From: Pseudomonadota bacterium
GTDB taxonomy: Bacteria; Pseudomonadota; Alphaproteobacteria; Rhizobiales; Rhizobiaceae
Assembly: GCA_023404095.1 (NCBI GenBank)
Contig: JAEYDD010000072.1
Span: 62,001 to 126,000 of the forward strand
Direction: 5' to 3'
DNA length: 64,000 nucleotides
The position numbers were made by a program, and so were the translations under genes. A model generated the notes under the pieces. It was given only the letters and a program-made list of their open reading frames with translations. It had not been told where the DNA came from and did not search any database. Each line of letters opens with the position of its first letter. Positions within the stretch are counted from its first letter, which is position 1. This document shows positions 52,284-61,151 of this stretch, in pieces.

Positions 52284-53558
52284 ATGACCGCAATCATCGA
52301 CATCATCGGCCGCGAAATCCTCGACAGCCGCGGCAATCCGACCGTCGAAGTGGATGTTCACCTCGAAGACGGCAGCTTCGGCCGCGCGGCGGTTCCTTCC
52401 GGCGCCTCCACCGGCGCGCATGAGGCGGTCGAACTGCGCGACGGCGGCACCCGCTACCTCGGCAAGGGCGTGGAGCGCGCAGTCGAGGCCGTCAACGGCG
52501 AAATCTTCGAGGCGGTCGGCGGCCTCGATGCGGAAAACCAGATCCTGATCGACCAGACGATGATCGAACTCGACGGCACGCCGAACAAGGCGCGCCTCGG
52601 CGCGAACGCCATCCTCGGTGTCTCGATGGCCGTGGCCAAGGCTGCCGCCGAATCGGCCGGCCTGCCGCTCTACCGCTATGTCGGCGGTCCGAACGCCCGC
52701 GTCCTGCCGGTTCCGATGATGAACATCATCAATGGCGGCGCGCACGCCGACAACCCGATCGACTTCCAGGAGTTCATGATCGTTCCGGTTGGCGCCGACA
52801 CGATCCGCGACGCCGTCCGCATGGGCTCGGAGGTGTTCCACACGCTGAAGAAGCAGCTGTCGGCCGGTGGCTTCAACACCAATGTCGGCGACGAGGGCGG
52901 CTTTGCCCCGAACCTCGAATCGGCTCCGGCTGCGCTCGACTTCATCATGAAGTCGATCGAGAAGGCCGGTTACAAGCCGGGCGACGACATGTTCATCGCG
53001 CTCGACTGCGCCTCGACCGAATTCTTCAAGGACGGCAAGTACGTTCTCGAAGGCGAGGGCCGCACGCTGGAGCCGGGCGCCATGGCCGAGTACCTTGCCG
53101 AACTTTCCGCCAAGTACCCGATCTTCTCGATCGAGGACGGTATGGCCGAGGACGACTGGGATGGCTGGAAGACGCTGACCGACAAGATCGGCGGCAAGGT
53201 TCAGCTGGTCGGCGACGATCTGTTCGTCACTAACTCTTCGCGCCTGCGCGACGGTATCAAGATGGGCGTCGCCAATTCGATCCTCGTCAAGGTCAACCAG
53301 ATCGGTTCGCTGTCGGAGACGCTCGACGCCGTCGAGACCGCACACAAGGCAAGCTACACCGCCGTGATGTCGCACCGCTCGGGCGAGACTGAGGATTCCA
53401 CGATCTCGGACCTCGCAGTCGCCACCAACTGCGGCCAGATCAAGACCGGCTCGCTGGCGCGCTCCGACCGCACCGCCAAGTACAACCAACTGATCCGCAT
53501 CGAGGAGCAGCTTGGCCCGCAGGCAAAGTACGCCGGCCGCTCGATCCTGCGCGGCTGA
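52284..53558 (+). CDS. eno: Enolase
   Basis: A 424-residue glycolytic enzyme that dehydrates 2-phosphoglycerate to phosphoenolpyruvate. The N-terminal I-G-R-E-I-L-D-S-R-G-N-P-T-V-E-V, the catalytic-loop S-G-A-S-T-G-A-H-E-A, the metal-binding S-I-E-D-G and D-D-L-F-V-T, and the signature I-L-V-K-V-N-Q-I-G-S-L-S-E-T are all present. GGGAAG precedes the ATG. It lies between kdsA and a dispersed repeat. A/T-rich sequence with two CGATTAA repeats is found just upstream (52226-52248). Confidence 0.97.
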   Translation: MTAIIDIIGREILDSRGNPTVEVDVHLEDGSFGRAAVPSGASTGAHEAVELRDGGTRYLGKGVERAVEAVNGEIFEAVGGLDAENQILIDQTMIELDGTPNKARLGANAILGVSMAVAKAAAESAGLPLYRYVGGPNARVLPVPMMNIINGGAHADNPIDFQEFMIVPVGADTIRDAVRMGSEVFHTLKKQLSAGGFNTNVGDEGGFAPNLESAPAALDFIMKSIEKAGYKPGDDMFIALDCASTEFFKDGKYVLEGEGRTLEPGAMAEYLAELSAKYPIFSIEDGMAEDDWDGWKTLTDKIGGKVQLVGDDLFVTNSSRLRDGIKMGVANSILVKVNQIGSLSETLDAVETAHKASYTAVMSHRSGETEDSTISDLAVATNCGQIKTGSLARSDRTAKYNQLIRIEEQLGPQAKYAGRSILRG

Positions 53559-53601
53559 GGCTGTCGGAATTTGGGTGGTGCCGGAGGGGATCCGTCCGCC
53601 A

Positions 53602-53644
53602 TTTGCCCGTCACCCTGACCCTCTCCCCGCAAGCGGGGCGAGGG
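53602..53644 (+). repeat. Dispersed palindromic repeat, copy A
   Basis: A 43-base segment closely matching 60751-60793 (both start TTTGCCC and share ACCCTCTCC and GCGGGG). It contains the stem CCCTCTCCCCGC/GCGGGGCGAGGG with one mismatch around an AA loop. This pattern is typical of intergenic mosaic repeats in rhizobia. It lies between eno and a 40-residue frame. Confidence 0.8.
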
Positions 53645-53652
53645 AACGCGGC

Positions 53653-53775
53653 ATGAGCCGAAGACGTCCCGGCATCTGCGCCGATTTGATCCTCGGCCTG
53701 CCTTGGGCAGCTTATCTTCTTTTCGACTATTTGAACCTCTGGGGTGGCGGCCTTTCGACGCCGTACCGCCCTTAG
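53653..53775 (+). CDS. Small hypothetical protein, 40 residues
   Basis: A short frame downstream of eno. The peptide starts M-S-R-R-R-P-G and has a hydrophobic centre (A-D-L-I-L-G-L-P-W-A-A-Y-L-L-F-D-Y-L-N-L-W-G-G) and a short polar tail. Its GAGGG ribosome site is supplied by the end of the dispersed repeat copy A. The composition is protein-like, and a single membrane segment is possible. No family recognised. Confidence 0.45.
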   Translation: MSRRRPGICADLILGLPWAAYLLFDYLNLWGGGLSTPYRP

Positions 53776-53912
53776 CCCCGCTCGCAAGACGAAGGAGGCC
53801 GGCAGGGCAGGCTCGCCTCCGGCATGAACCCCATCGTCAATCCCGTCATGGTCAACGCTCGGTTAACCGATGCGCGCTACAGTCTCTACGTACTGCGTAT
53901 CGGGACCTTTCC

Positions 53913-54221
53913 ATGTGGACCAAGCATCATAAGAAGCGCCGGCTCGGGCGGTTTGTCGTACCGGCGATCACGGTCGCCTTCCTTTCCTATTTCAGCTATC
54001 ATTCGGTCCATGGCGAGTTCGGCCTGCGCGCGATGGAGCAGTTCGAGCGCACGCGGATCACGCGTCAGGCGCGCCTTGATGTGCTCGTCGAGGAGCGCAC
54101 GCGGCTTGAGCGCGAGGTAGCGCTGATGAGCGATGGCTCGCTCGAGCGCGACATGCTGGACGAGAAAGCGCGCTTTTCGCTTAACATGTCAAGAGCCGAC
54201 GAAATCGTCATTTTTCACTGA
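53913..54221 (+). CDS. Septum formation initiator family protein (FtsB/DivIC-like)
   Basis: A 102-residue division protein. A basic cytoplasmic start (M-W-T-K-H-H-K-K-R-R-L-G-R), one transmembrane helix (about 15-32) and a coiled coil (about 40-75: L-D-V-L-V-E-E-R-T-R-L-E-R-E-V) are followed by the motif D-M-L-D-E-K-A-R-F. This is the FtsB/DivIC arrangement; the protein links FtsL and FtsQ in the divisome. Its position between eno and pdhA is conserved in proteobacteria. The start at 53913 matches the family; longer readings add no family sequence. Confidence 0.9.
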   Translation: MWTKHHKKRRLGRFVVPAITVAFLSYFSYHSVHGEFGLRAMEQFERTRITRQARLDVLVEERTRLEREVALMSDGSLERDMLDEKARFSLNMSRADEIVIFH

Positions 54222-54228
54222 CTGATAC

Positions 54229-54251
54229 GATTAACCGGAAACAGGTTAATC
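54229..54251. promoter_or_regulatory. Perfect dyad upstream of pdhA
   Basis: GATTAACC (54229-54236) and GGTTAATC (54244-54251) form a perfect inverted repeat with a seven-base spacer, at the start of the A/T-rich region before pdhA. There is no T-run, so an operator is more likely than a terminator. The binding protein is unknown. Confidence 0.6.
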
Positions 54252-54369
54252 TAAGTTATTGTATAAAAATCAAATATTTACACTGAATAATAGCCATGCA
54301 AATATAGCATTGCTGATGCCTCATTCTTCCCCTATGTTTGCCTCAAAGGCATAACTCGGGGAGGATTGT

Positions 54370-55416
54370 ATGGCTCCGCGCAAAAACGCGTCCGTATCGA
54401 GCCGCAAGTCTGCGGCAAAGCCTGTCAAAAAAGATTTCAACGGCGGCACATTTGCCGACTTTTCCAAGGATGAGGATCTCAACGCCTATCGCGAGATGCT
54501 GCTGATCCGGCGTTTCGAGGAGAAGGCGGGCCAGCTCTACGGCATGGGCTTCATCGGCGGCTTCTGTCACCTCTACATCGGCCAGGAAGCCGTTGTCGTC
54601 GGCATGCAGATGGCGCTGAAGGAAGGCGATCAGGTCATCACAGGCTATCGCGACCACGGCCACATGCTGGCCTGCGGCATGAGTGCGCGCGGCGTGATGG
54701 CGGAGCTGACCGGGCGCCGGGGCGGCCTTTCCAAGGGCAAGGGCGGCTCCATGCACATGTTCTCCAAGGAGAAGCATTTCTACGGCGGCCACGGCATCGT
54801 CGGTGCGCAGGTGTCGCTCGGCACCGGCCTGGCCTTCGCCAACCGCTACCGCGGCAACGATAACGTTTCGCTGACCTATTTCGGCGACGGTGCGGCCAAC
54901 CAGGGCCAGGTCTACGAGAGCTTCAATATGGCCGCTCTCTGGAAGCTGCCGGTGATCTACATCATCGAGAACAACCGTTACGCCATGGGCACGGCCGTTT
55001 CGCGCGCTTCTGCCCAGACCGACTTTTCCCAGCGCGGCGCCTCCTTCAACATCCCCGGCTATCAGGTCGACGGCATGGACGTTCGTGCTGTCAAGGCTGC
55101 GGCCGACGAGGCTGTCGAGCACTGCCGCACGGGCAAGGGCCCGATCATCCTCGAGATGCTCACCTACCGCTACCGCGGCCACTCGATGTCCGACCCGGCC
55201 AAGTACCGCTCCAAGGACGAAGTGCAGAAGATGCGCTCCGAGCACGACCCGATCGAACAGGTGCGCGCGCGCCTGCTGGAGAGGAAGTGGGCTTCCGAGG
55301 ATGAACTGAAGCAGATCGACAAGGATGTCCGTGACGTCGTTGCCGACTCGGCCGATTTCGCCCAGTCCGATCCGGAGCCGGATGCATCCGAGCTCTACAC
55401 CGATATTCTGATCTGA
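54370..55416 (+). CDS. pdhA: Pyruvate dehydrogenase E1 component, alpha subunit
   Basis: A 348-residue thiamine-diphosphate enzyme subunit that decarboxylates pyruvate. ThDP binding is in G-D-G-A-A-N-Q-G-Q-V-Y-E-S-F-N (about 176-190), and H-G-H-M-L-A-C-G and G-K-G-G-S-M-H-M are family blocks. The phosphorylation-loop region Y-R-G-H-S-M-S-D-P follows the mitochondrial E1-alpha pattern. GGGGAGG precedes the ATG. It opens the operon pdhA-pdhB-pdhC, with a 19-base gap to pdhB. A dyad at 54229 may regulate it. Confidence 0.97.
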   Translation: MAPRKNASVSSRKSAAKPVKKDFNGGTFADFSKDEDLNAYREMLLIRRFEEKAGQLYGMGFIGGFCHLYIGQEAVVVGMQMALKEGDQVITGYRDHGHMLACGMSARGVMAELTGRRGGLSKGKGGSMHMFSKEKHFYGGHGIVGAQVSLGTGLAFANRYRGNDNVSLTYFGDGAANQGQVYESFNMAALWKLPVIYIIENNRYAMGTAVSRASAQTDFSQRGASFNIPGYQVDGMDVRAVKAAADEAVEHCRTGKGPIILEMLTYRYRGHSMSDPAKYRSKDEVQKMRSEHDPIEQVRARLLERKWASEDELKQIDKDVRDVVADSADFAQSDPEPDASELYTDILI

Positions 55417-55435
55417 TCCGGGCGGAGGAAACACC

Positions 55436-56827
55436 ATGCCAATCGATATTCTCATGCCCGCCCTGTCGCCGACGATGGAAGAGGGCACGCTTTCCAAGTG
55501 GCTCAAGAACGAGGGCGACGCGGTCAAGGCCGGCGACGTCATAGCCGAGATCGAGACCGACAAGGCAACCATGGAAGTGGAAGCCGTCGACGAGGGCACG
55601 ATCGCCAAGATCGTGGTTCCGGCCGGAACCGAGAACGTGAAGGTCAACACGCTGATCGCGCTTCTTGCTGAAGAAGGCGACGACGTCGACCAGCTCGGCA
55701 AGGGCGTCGGTCAGGATGAGGTCGCCGCGGGTGCCAAAGGCGCCGAGGTCGAAGCTCCGATGGCGGCGCAGGCCGCCCCTGCCTCCGTTCCGGCAGCGCC
55801 AAAGACTGAAGTTGCAGCTGATCCGGATATTCCGGCCGGCACGGAAATGGTCTCCACCACCGTGCGCGAAGCGCTCCGCGATGCCATGGCCGAGGAAATG
55901 CGCCGCGACGGCGACGTCTTCGTCATGGGCGAGGAGGTGGCCGAGTACCAGGGCGCCTACAAGATCACCCAGGGGCTCCTGCAGGAATTCGGCGCCAAGC
56001 GCGTCATCGACACGCCGATCACCGAGCACGGCTTTGCCGGCGTCGGCGTCGGCGCCGCGATGACCGGCCTGCGTCCGATCGTCGAGTTCATGACCTTCAA
56101 CTTCGCTATGCAGGCGATCGACCAGATCATCAACTCGGCCGCCAAGACGCTCTATATGTCCGGCGGCCAGATGGGCGCCCCGATCGTCTTCCGCGGCCCG
56201 AACGGTGCTGCCGCACGCGTCGCAGCGCAGCACTCGCAGTGCTACGCCGCCTGGTACAGCCATATCCCGGGCCTCAAGGTCGTCATGCCCTATACGGCGG
56301 CCGACGCGAAGGGCCTGCTGAAGGCTGCTATCCGCGATCCGAATCCGGTCATCTTCCTTGAGAACGAAATCCTCTACGGCCAGCACTTCGACGTGCCCAA
56401 GCTCGACGATTTCGTGCTGCCGATCGGCAAGGCGCGCATCCACAAGCCGGGCAAGGACGCCACCATCGTCTCCTTCGGCATCGGCATGACCTATGCGACG
56501 AAGGCGGTTGCCGAACTCGAGAAGGACGGCATCGACGTCGAACTGATCGACCTGCGCACCATCCGCCCGATGGACCTGCCGACGATCATCGAATCGGTGA
56601 AGAAGACCGGGCGTCTCGTCACCGTCGAGGAAGGCTATCCGCAGAGCTCGGTCGGCACCGAGATCGCCACGCGCGTCATGCAGCAGGCCTTCGACTACCT
56701 CGATGCGCCGATCCTGACGATCGCCGGCAAGGACGTGCCGATGCCCTACGCAGCCAACCTCGAGAAGCTCGCGCTTCCGAACGTCGGCGAAGTCGTCCAG
56801 GCGGTGAAGACCGTCTGCTACAAGTAA
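55436..56827 (+). CDS. pdhB: Pyruvate dehydrogenase E1 component, beta subunit, with N-terminal lipoyl domain
   Basis: A 463-residue subunit. Residues 1-80 are a lipoyl domain with the modified lysine K43 in E-T-D-K-A-T-M-E-V, nearly identical to that of PdhC. After an Ala/Pro linker, residues about 135-463 form the E1-beta transketolase-like part (M-A-E-E-M-R-R-D-G-D-V-F-V-M-G-E-E-V-A). The fused lipoyl domain is a hallmark of rhizobial-type PDH. It depends on LipB (4058) and LipA (61594) for its cofactor. Confidence 0.97.
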   Translation: MPIDILMPALSPTMEEGTLSKWLKNEGDAVKAGDVIAEIETDKATMEVEAVDEGTIAKIVVPAGTENVKVNTLIALLAEEGDDVDQLGKGVGQDEVAAGAKGAEVEAPMAAQAAPASVPAAPKTEVAADPDIPAGTEMVSTTVREALRDAMAEEMRRDGDVFVMGEEVAEYQGAYKITQGLLQEFGAKRVIDTPITEHGFAGVGVGAAMTGLRPIVEFMTFNFAMQAIDQIINSAAKTLYMSGGQMGAPIVFRGPNGAAARVAAQHSQCYAAWYSHIPGLKVVMPYTAADAKGLLKAAIRDPNPVIFLENEILYGQHFDVPKLDDFVLPIGKARIHKPGKDATIVSFGIGMTYATKAVAELEKDGIDVELIDLRTIRPMDLPTIIESVKKTGRLVTVEEGYPQSSVGTEIATRVMQQAFDYLDAPILTIAGKDVPMPYAANLEKLALPNVGEVVQAVKTVCYK

Positions 56828-56842
56828 CGGGAGGGCGGAGAC

Positions 56843-58180
56843 ATGCCGATCAACATCACCATGCCTGCCCTGTCGCCGACCATGGAAGAGGGCAATCTCT
56901 CCAAGTGGCTCGTCAAGGAAGGTGACGCCGTCAAGTCGGGCGACGTCATCGCCGAGATCGAAACCGACAAGGCGACGATGGAAGTCGAGGCCGTGGACGA
57001 AGGCACCGTTGCCAAAATCGTCGTTCCGGCCGGTACCGAAGGCGTCAAGGTCAACTCGCTGATCGCGATCCTCGCCGCCGACGGCGAGGACGTGAAGGCG
57101 GCTGCAAGCGCTGGCGGCGATGCGCCCGCGCCGAAGGCTGAGGCGGCACCTGCCGCAACGCCTGCGCCCGCAGCCAAGAGCGAACCCGCTCCGGCTCAAG
57201 CCGCACCGACACCGGCAACTGCTTCGGCTGCAAAGGCAGACGGCAACCGCACCTTCTCTTCCCCGCTGGCACGTCGCCTCGCCAAGGAAGCCGGTCTGGA
57301 CATTTCCGCGATCACGGGCTCCGGCCCGCATGGCCGCGTCGTCAAGGCCGATGTCGAGGCTGCGACTTCGGGCGGCGGTGCAAAGAAGGCTGCCGCCACG
57401 CCGGCTGCGGCCGCCGCATCCGCGGCACCGCTTGCCAAGGGTGCCTCCGACGAGGCCGTTCTCAAGCTGTTCGAGGAAGGCTCCTACGAGCTTGTGCCGC
57501 ACGACGGCATGCGCAAGACGATCGCCCGCCGCCTGGTGGAATCCAAGCAGACCGTGCCGCATTTCTACGTCTCGGTCGATTGCGAGCTCGACGCGCTGAT
57601 GGCGCTGCGGGCGCAGCTGAATTCCGCAGCCCCCGAGCGGGACGGCAAGCCGGCCTACAAGCTCTCGGTCAACGACATGGTCATCAAGGCCATGGCGCTG
57701 GCGCTCAGGGATGTGCCGGACGCCAACGTCTCGTGGACGGAACAGGCGATGGTCAAGCACAAGCATTCCGATGTCGGCGTCGCCGTCTCTATCCCGGGTG
57801 GCCTGATCACGCCGATCATCCGCCATGCGGAAACGAAGAGCCTGTCGGCCATCTCCAACGAGATGAAGGACCTCGGCAAGCGCGCCAAGGAACGCAAGCT
57901 GAAGCCGGAAGAGTACCAGGGCGGCACGACCTCGGTTTCGAACATGGGCATGATGGGCGTCAAGAATTTTGCCGCCGTCATCAACCCGCCGCATGCGACG
58001 ATCCTTGCGGTTGGTGCGGGCGAGCAGCGCGTCGTGGTAAAGAATGGCGAGATCGCCATCGTCCAAGCGATGACGGTGACGCTGTCGACCGATCACCGCT
58101 GCGTCGATGGGGCGCTCGGGGCCGAACTTCTGGGCGCCTTCAAGCGCTACATCGAGAACCCGATGGGGATGCTCGTCTAA
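56843..58180 (+). CDS. pdhC: Pyruvate dehydrogenase E2, dihydrolipoyl acetyltransferase
   Basis: A 445-residue core enzyme that transfers the acetyl group to CoA. It contains one lipoyl domain (K43), a Pro/Ala linker, a peripheral-subunit binding domain (S-P-L-A-R-R-L-A-K-E-A-G-L, about 136-170) and the catalytic domain. The active site is S-T-D-H-R-C-V-D-G (near residue 415). It lies 15 bases after pdhB and 15 before a GDSL hydrolase. Compare the orphan E2-like protein at 16848, which lacks the first two parts. Confidence 0.97.
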   Translation: MPINITMPALSPTMEEGNLSKWLVKEGDAVKSGDVIAEIETDKATMEVEAVDEGTVAKIVVPAGTEGVKVNSLIAILAADGEDVKAAASAGGDAPAPKAEAAPAATPAPAAKSEPAPAQAAPTPATASAAKADGNRTFSSPLARRLAKEAGLDISAITGSGPHGRVVKADVEAATSGGGAKKAAATPAAAAASAAPLAKGASDEAVLKLFEEGSYELVPHDGMRKTIARRLVESKQTVPHFYVSVDCELDALMALRAQLNSAAPERDGKPAYKLSVNDMVIKAMALALRDVPDANVSWTEQAMVKHKHSDVGVAVSIPGGLITPIIRHAETKSLSAISNEMKDLGKRAKERKLKPEEYQGGTTSVSNMGMMGVKNFAAVINPPHATILAVGAGEQRVVVKNGEIAIVQAMTVTLSTDHRCVDGALGAELLGAFKRYIENPMGMLV

Positions 58181-58195
58181 CGGAGTGGTTCGGCC

Positions 58196-58837
58196 ATGAA
58201 GACGGTTCTCTGCTATGGCGACAGCCTGACATGGGGCTATGACGCGGAGACGCTCGGGCGCCATGCGCTGGAGGACCGTTGGCCGAGCGTGCTTCAGAAT
58301 GCGCTGGGTGTGGATGTGCAGGTGATCGCCGAAGGTCTCAACGGGCGGACGACCGCCTATGACGACCATCTCGCCGATTGCGACCGCAACGGTGCCCGCA
58401 TCCTGCCGACGATCCTGCACAGCCACGACCCGATCGACCTCGTGATCATCATGCTCGGCGCCAACGACATGAAGCCTGCGATCTGCGGCACGGCCTTCGG
58501 CGCGGTGCAGGGCATGGAGCGGCTGATCGAACTTGTGCGTCACCACGCCTGGTCTTTCGACAGCGACGAGCGGCCCGATATCCTGATCGTCTCGCCGCCG
58601 CCGCTGTGCGAGACGGCGAATACGGCCTTTGCGGCGATGTTTGCGGGCGGCGTCGAACAGTCGGCGATGCTGGCGACGCTTTATGCGGACCTTGCCGACG
58701 AGAAGGGATGCGGCTTCTTCGATGCCGGCTCCGTTGCCGAGACGACGCCTCTCGACGGCGTGCATCTGGATGCGGCCAACACGCGGGCGATTGGCCGGGG
58801 ACTGGAGCCCGTCGTTCGCATGATGCTCGGACTTTGA
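58196..58837 (+). CDS. SGNH/GDSL hydrolase (arylesterase-like)
   Basis: A 213-residue cytoplasmic SGNH hydrolase. Block I is C-Y-G-D-S-L-T-W-G-Y (nucleophile Ser), block II contains L-N-G-R-T-T, block III is L-G-A-N-D-M-K, and block V D-G-V-H-L-D-A has the Asp and His. It is therefore complete and should be an esterase. It follows pdhC by 15 bases and is probably co-transcribed with the PDH genes; a metabolic reason for this is not known. GGAG lies before the ATG. Confidence 0.93.
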   Translation: MKTVLCYGDSLTWGYDAETLGRHALEDRWPSVLQNALGVDVQVIAEGLNGRTTAYDDHLADCDRNGARILPTILHSHDPIDLVIIMLGANDMKPAICGTAFGAVQGMERLIELVRHHAWSFDSDERPDILIVSPPPLCETANTAFAAMFAGGVEQSAMLATLYADLADEKGCGFFDAGSVAETTPLDGVHLDAANTRAIGRGLEPVVRMMLGL

Positions 58838-58920
58838 CCAATGGCGTTTGACGGGGATCAAGGAGTGACACACCCGGCGAGGTAGGCTGGCCGCATCGAC
58901 TTCAAACAGGAGATGCAGCC

Positions 58921-59181
58921 ATGTCGAATACCCCGCACCAGCTTGCAGAAGAGTTTCCCGAGCATGTCGGCAAGATCCGGCATTTGCGGGAAGTCGATGG
59001 ACATTTTCACCGCATCACCGACGAGTACGACGCTGTGAACCGGGCGATCCATCGGGCAGAGACGGATATAGAACCGACCGACGACTTTCGCATGGCGGAC
59101 ATGCGCAAGGAGCGGATGCGGCTCAAGGATGAAATCTTTGGAATGCTCACGCGGTTCGAAGCCGCCGACGAGCTTCCGTGA
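58921..59181 (+). CDS. DUF465 (YdcH) family protein
   Basis: An 86-residue helical protein of the YdcH/DUF465 family. H-L-R-E-V-D-G-H-F-H-R-I-T-D-E-Y-D and M-R-K-E-R-M-R-L-K-D-E-I form a helical hairpin. The function is unknown. It sits between the GDSL gene and lpdA, within the PDH gene run. An AGGAG ribosome site is near the ATG. Confidence 0.9.
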   Translation: MSNTPHQLAEEFPEHVGKIRHLREVDGHFHRITDEYDAVNRAIHRAETDIEPTDDFRMADMRKERMRLKDEIFGMLTRFEAADELP

Positions 59182-59280
59182 GGGACGGCGAGCGCGCTTT
59201 CCGGTCCTCGATAGCGACAGCGGGTGCCGCCTCCGATCGGAGCGCGCCCGCGCAAGAGAAAAAGAGGAGTGGAAGCGCTC

Positions 59281-60726
59281 ATGGCGAATGCTTACGACGT
59301 CATCGTTATCGGTTCGGGTCCCGGCGGCTACATTGCTGCGATCCGCGCCGCCCAGCTCGGCCTCAAGACCGCGATCGTCGAGCGGGAACATCTGGCTGGA
59401 ATCTGCTCCAACTGGGGCTGCATACCGACCAAGGCGCTGCTGCGTTCGGCCGAGATCTTTCATTATGCGAAGCATCCGGGCGATTACGGCATCAAGATCG
59501 AAGGCAGCGTGACGCCGGACCTGAAGGCGATCGTCGCCCGCTCGCGCGGCATCGCCCAGCGCATGAACGGGGGCGTCGGCTTCCTGATGAAGAAGAACAA
59601 GGTCGACATCATCTGGGGCGAGGCGAAGCTTTCGAAACCCGGCGAGATCGTTGTTTCCAAGACGTCGAAGAAGCCGGTCGAGCCGCAGGCACCGCTGCCG
59701 AAGAACGTGCTGCCGGAGGGCACCTACACCGCAAAGCACATCATCGTCGCCACTGGCGCGCGTCCGCGCGCGCTGCCCGGCATCGAGCCGGATGGCAAGC
59801 TGATCTGGACCTATTTCGAGGCGATGAAGCCGGAAGAAATGCCGAAATCCCTCCTCGTCATGGGATCGGGCGCGATCGGCATCGAGTTCGCCTCGTTCTA
59901 CCGCACGCTCGGCGTCGACGTCACGGTCGTTGAAGTGATGAAGACGGTGATGCCGGTCGAGGATGCCGAGATCTCCGCGCTCGCCAAGAAGCAGTTCGAA
60001 AAGCAGGGCATGAAGATCCACCTGGAGGCCAAGGTCACCAAGGTGGAGAAGGGCGCGAATTCGATCACCGCCCACGTGGAGATGAAGGACGGCAAGGTCG
60101 AGAAGATCACCGCCGACCGGATGATCTCGGCCGTCGGCGTTCAGGCCAACATCGAGAATATCGGCCTCGAGGCGCTTGGCGTGAAGACCGACCGCGGCTT
60201 TATCGCAATCGACGGCTACGGCAAGACCAACGTGCCGGGCATCTATGCGATCGGCGATGTTGCCGGCCCGCCGATGCTGGCCCACAAGGCCGAGCACGAG
60301 GCTGTCATCTGCGTGGAGAAGATCGCGGGCCTACCGAACGTCCATCCCATGGACAAGCTGAAGATCCCGGGCTGCACCTATTGCCATCCGCAGGTCGCCT
60401 CCGTAGGGCTGACCGAAGCCAAGGCCAAGGAGCAGGGCCGCGACATCCGTGTCGGCCGCTTCCCCTTCGTCGCGAACGGCAAGGCGATCGCGCTCGGCGA
60501 GGACCAGGGGCTGGTCAAGACGATCTTCGACAAGAAGACCGGCGAACTGCTCGGCGCGCATCTGGTCGGGGCGGAAGTGACCGAACTGATACAGGGCTTC
60601 GTCGTTGCCATGAACCTCGAGACGACCGAGGAAGAGCTGATGCACACGATCTTCCCGCACCCGACGATCTCGGAGACGCTGAAGGAAAGCGTGCTCGACG
60701 CATATGGCCGGGCGCTGAACGCGTAG
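59281..60726 (+). CDS. lpdA: Dihydrolipoyl dehydrogenase (E3)
   Basis: A 481-residue FAD enzyme that reoxidises dihydrolipoamide of PDH (and possibly other complexes) with NAD+. FAD motif G-S-G-P-G-G-Y (11-17). The redox disulfide is C42-S-N-W-G-C47. NAD motif G-S-G-A-I-G-I-E-F. The C-terminal active-site His lies in H-T-I-F-P-H-P-T-I-S-E. Length is normal. GAGG lies a few bases before the ATG at 59281. It closes the PDH cluster and is followed by a cluster of dispersed repeats. Confidence 0.97.
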   Translation: MANAYDVIVIGSGPGGYIAAIRAAQLGLKTAIVEREHLAGICSNWGCIPTKALLRSAEIFHYAKHPGDYGIKIEGSVTPDLKAIVARSRGIAQRMNGGVGFLMKKNKVDIIWGEAKLSKPGEIVVSKTSKKPVEPQAPLPKNVLPEGTYTAKHIIVATGARPRALPGIEPDGKLIWTYFEAMKPEEMPKSLLVMGSGAIGIEFASFYRTLGVDVTVVEVMKTVMPVEDAEISALAKKQFEKQGMKIHLEAKVTKVEKGANSITAHVEMKDGKVEKITADRMISAVGVQANIENIGLEALGVKTDRGFIAIDGYGKTNVPGIYAIGDVAGPPMLAHKAEHEAVICVEKIAGLPNVHPMDKLKIPGCTYCHPQVASVGLTEAKAKEQGRDIRVGRFPFVANGKAIALGEDQGLVKTIFDKKTGELLGAHLVGAEVTELIQGFVVAMNLETTEEELMHTIFPHPTISETLKESVLDAYGRALNA

Positions 60727-60750
60727 GGCAGATCAGGCGGGCGGCTCGGC

Positions 60751-60817
60751 TTTGCCCCTCACAGTAACCCTCTCCTCGCCTGCGGGGAAAGGGTGCCGGC
60801 AGGCGGATGAGGGGCAA
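60751..60817 (+). repeat. Dispersed palindromic repeat, copy B
   Basis: TTGCCCCTCA (60752-60761) and TGAGGGGCAA (60808-60817) are perfect ten-base terminal inverted repeats around a CTCTCCTCGCCTGCGGGG-type core. The first 43 bases match copy A at 53602-53644. It lies 25 bases after the lpdA stop and may help stop or protect the transcript. Confidence 0.8.
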
Positions 60818-60837
60818 TGGGACGGCTCTCCTCTATC

Positions 60838-60950
60838 GTCATCCCGGATCTGATCCGGGATCCAGCGGCGCCGCCTCGCGGAAAATGCACTTCCCGCGCA
60901 AGGACTTGCGCGGGCTGGATGCCGGATCAAGTCCGGCATGACGGAGAACG
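60838..60950 (+). repeat. 115-base palindromic repeat element, copy 1
   Basis: The element begins GTCATCCCGGA and ends GGCATGACGGAGAACG. It contains three dyads: ATCCCGGAT/ATCCGGGAT, CGCGCAAG/CTTGCGCG and TGCCGGA/TCCGGCA. A second copy in the same orientation lies at 61035-61151. Such elements are common between genes in alphaproteobacteria. Confidence 0.85.
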
Positions 60951-61034
60951 GGGCCAGTGGCGGCCTTACCGTCGAAGGCTGGAGGGTTTTGGCGGACAAG
61001 GCTATGCGTCCAGTTTTGGCGCCGCCGTGGGTCT

Positions 61035-61151
61035 GTCATCCCGGACCCGTTCCGGGATCGAGCGGCGCCGCGTCCGCGGCGGGAAATGCACATCTCGCGC
61101 TAGGATTTGCGCGAGCTGGATGCCGGATCAAGTCCGGCATGACGGAGAACG
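61035..61151 (+). repeat. 115-base palindromic repeat element, copy 2
   Basis: Direct repeat of 60838-60950, with the last 40 bases nearly identical (CTGGATGCCGGATCAAGTCC and what follows) and the middle part diverged. The two copies are separated by 84 bases. No coding role is supported, although open frames run through both. Confidence 0.85.

Noticed and set aside
55160..58873. Open frame of 1237 codons on the minus strand across the PDH operon
   Set aside because: It lies opposite pdhA, pdhB, pdhC and the GDSL gene, which are certain. Its product is low-complexity, rich in His, Arg, Asp and Gly, as expected for the antisense of GC-rich coding DNA.
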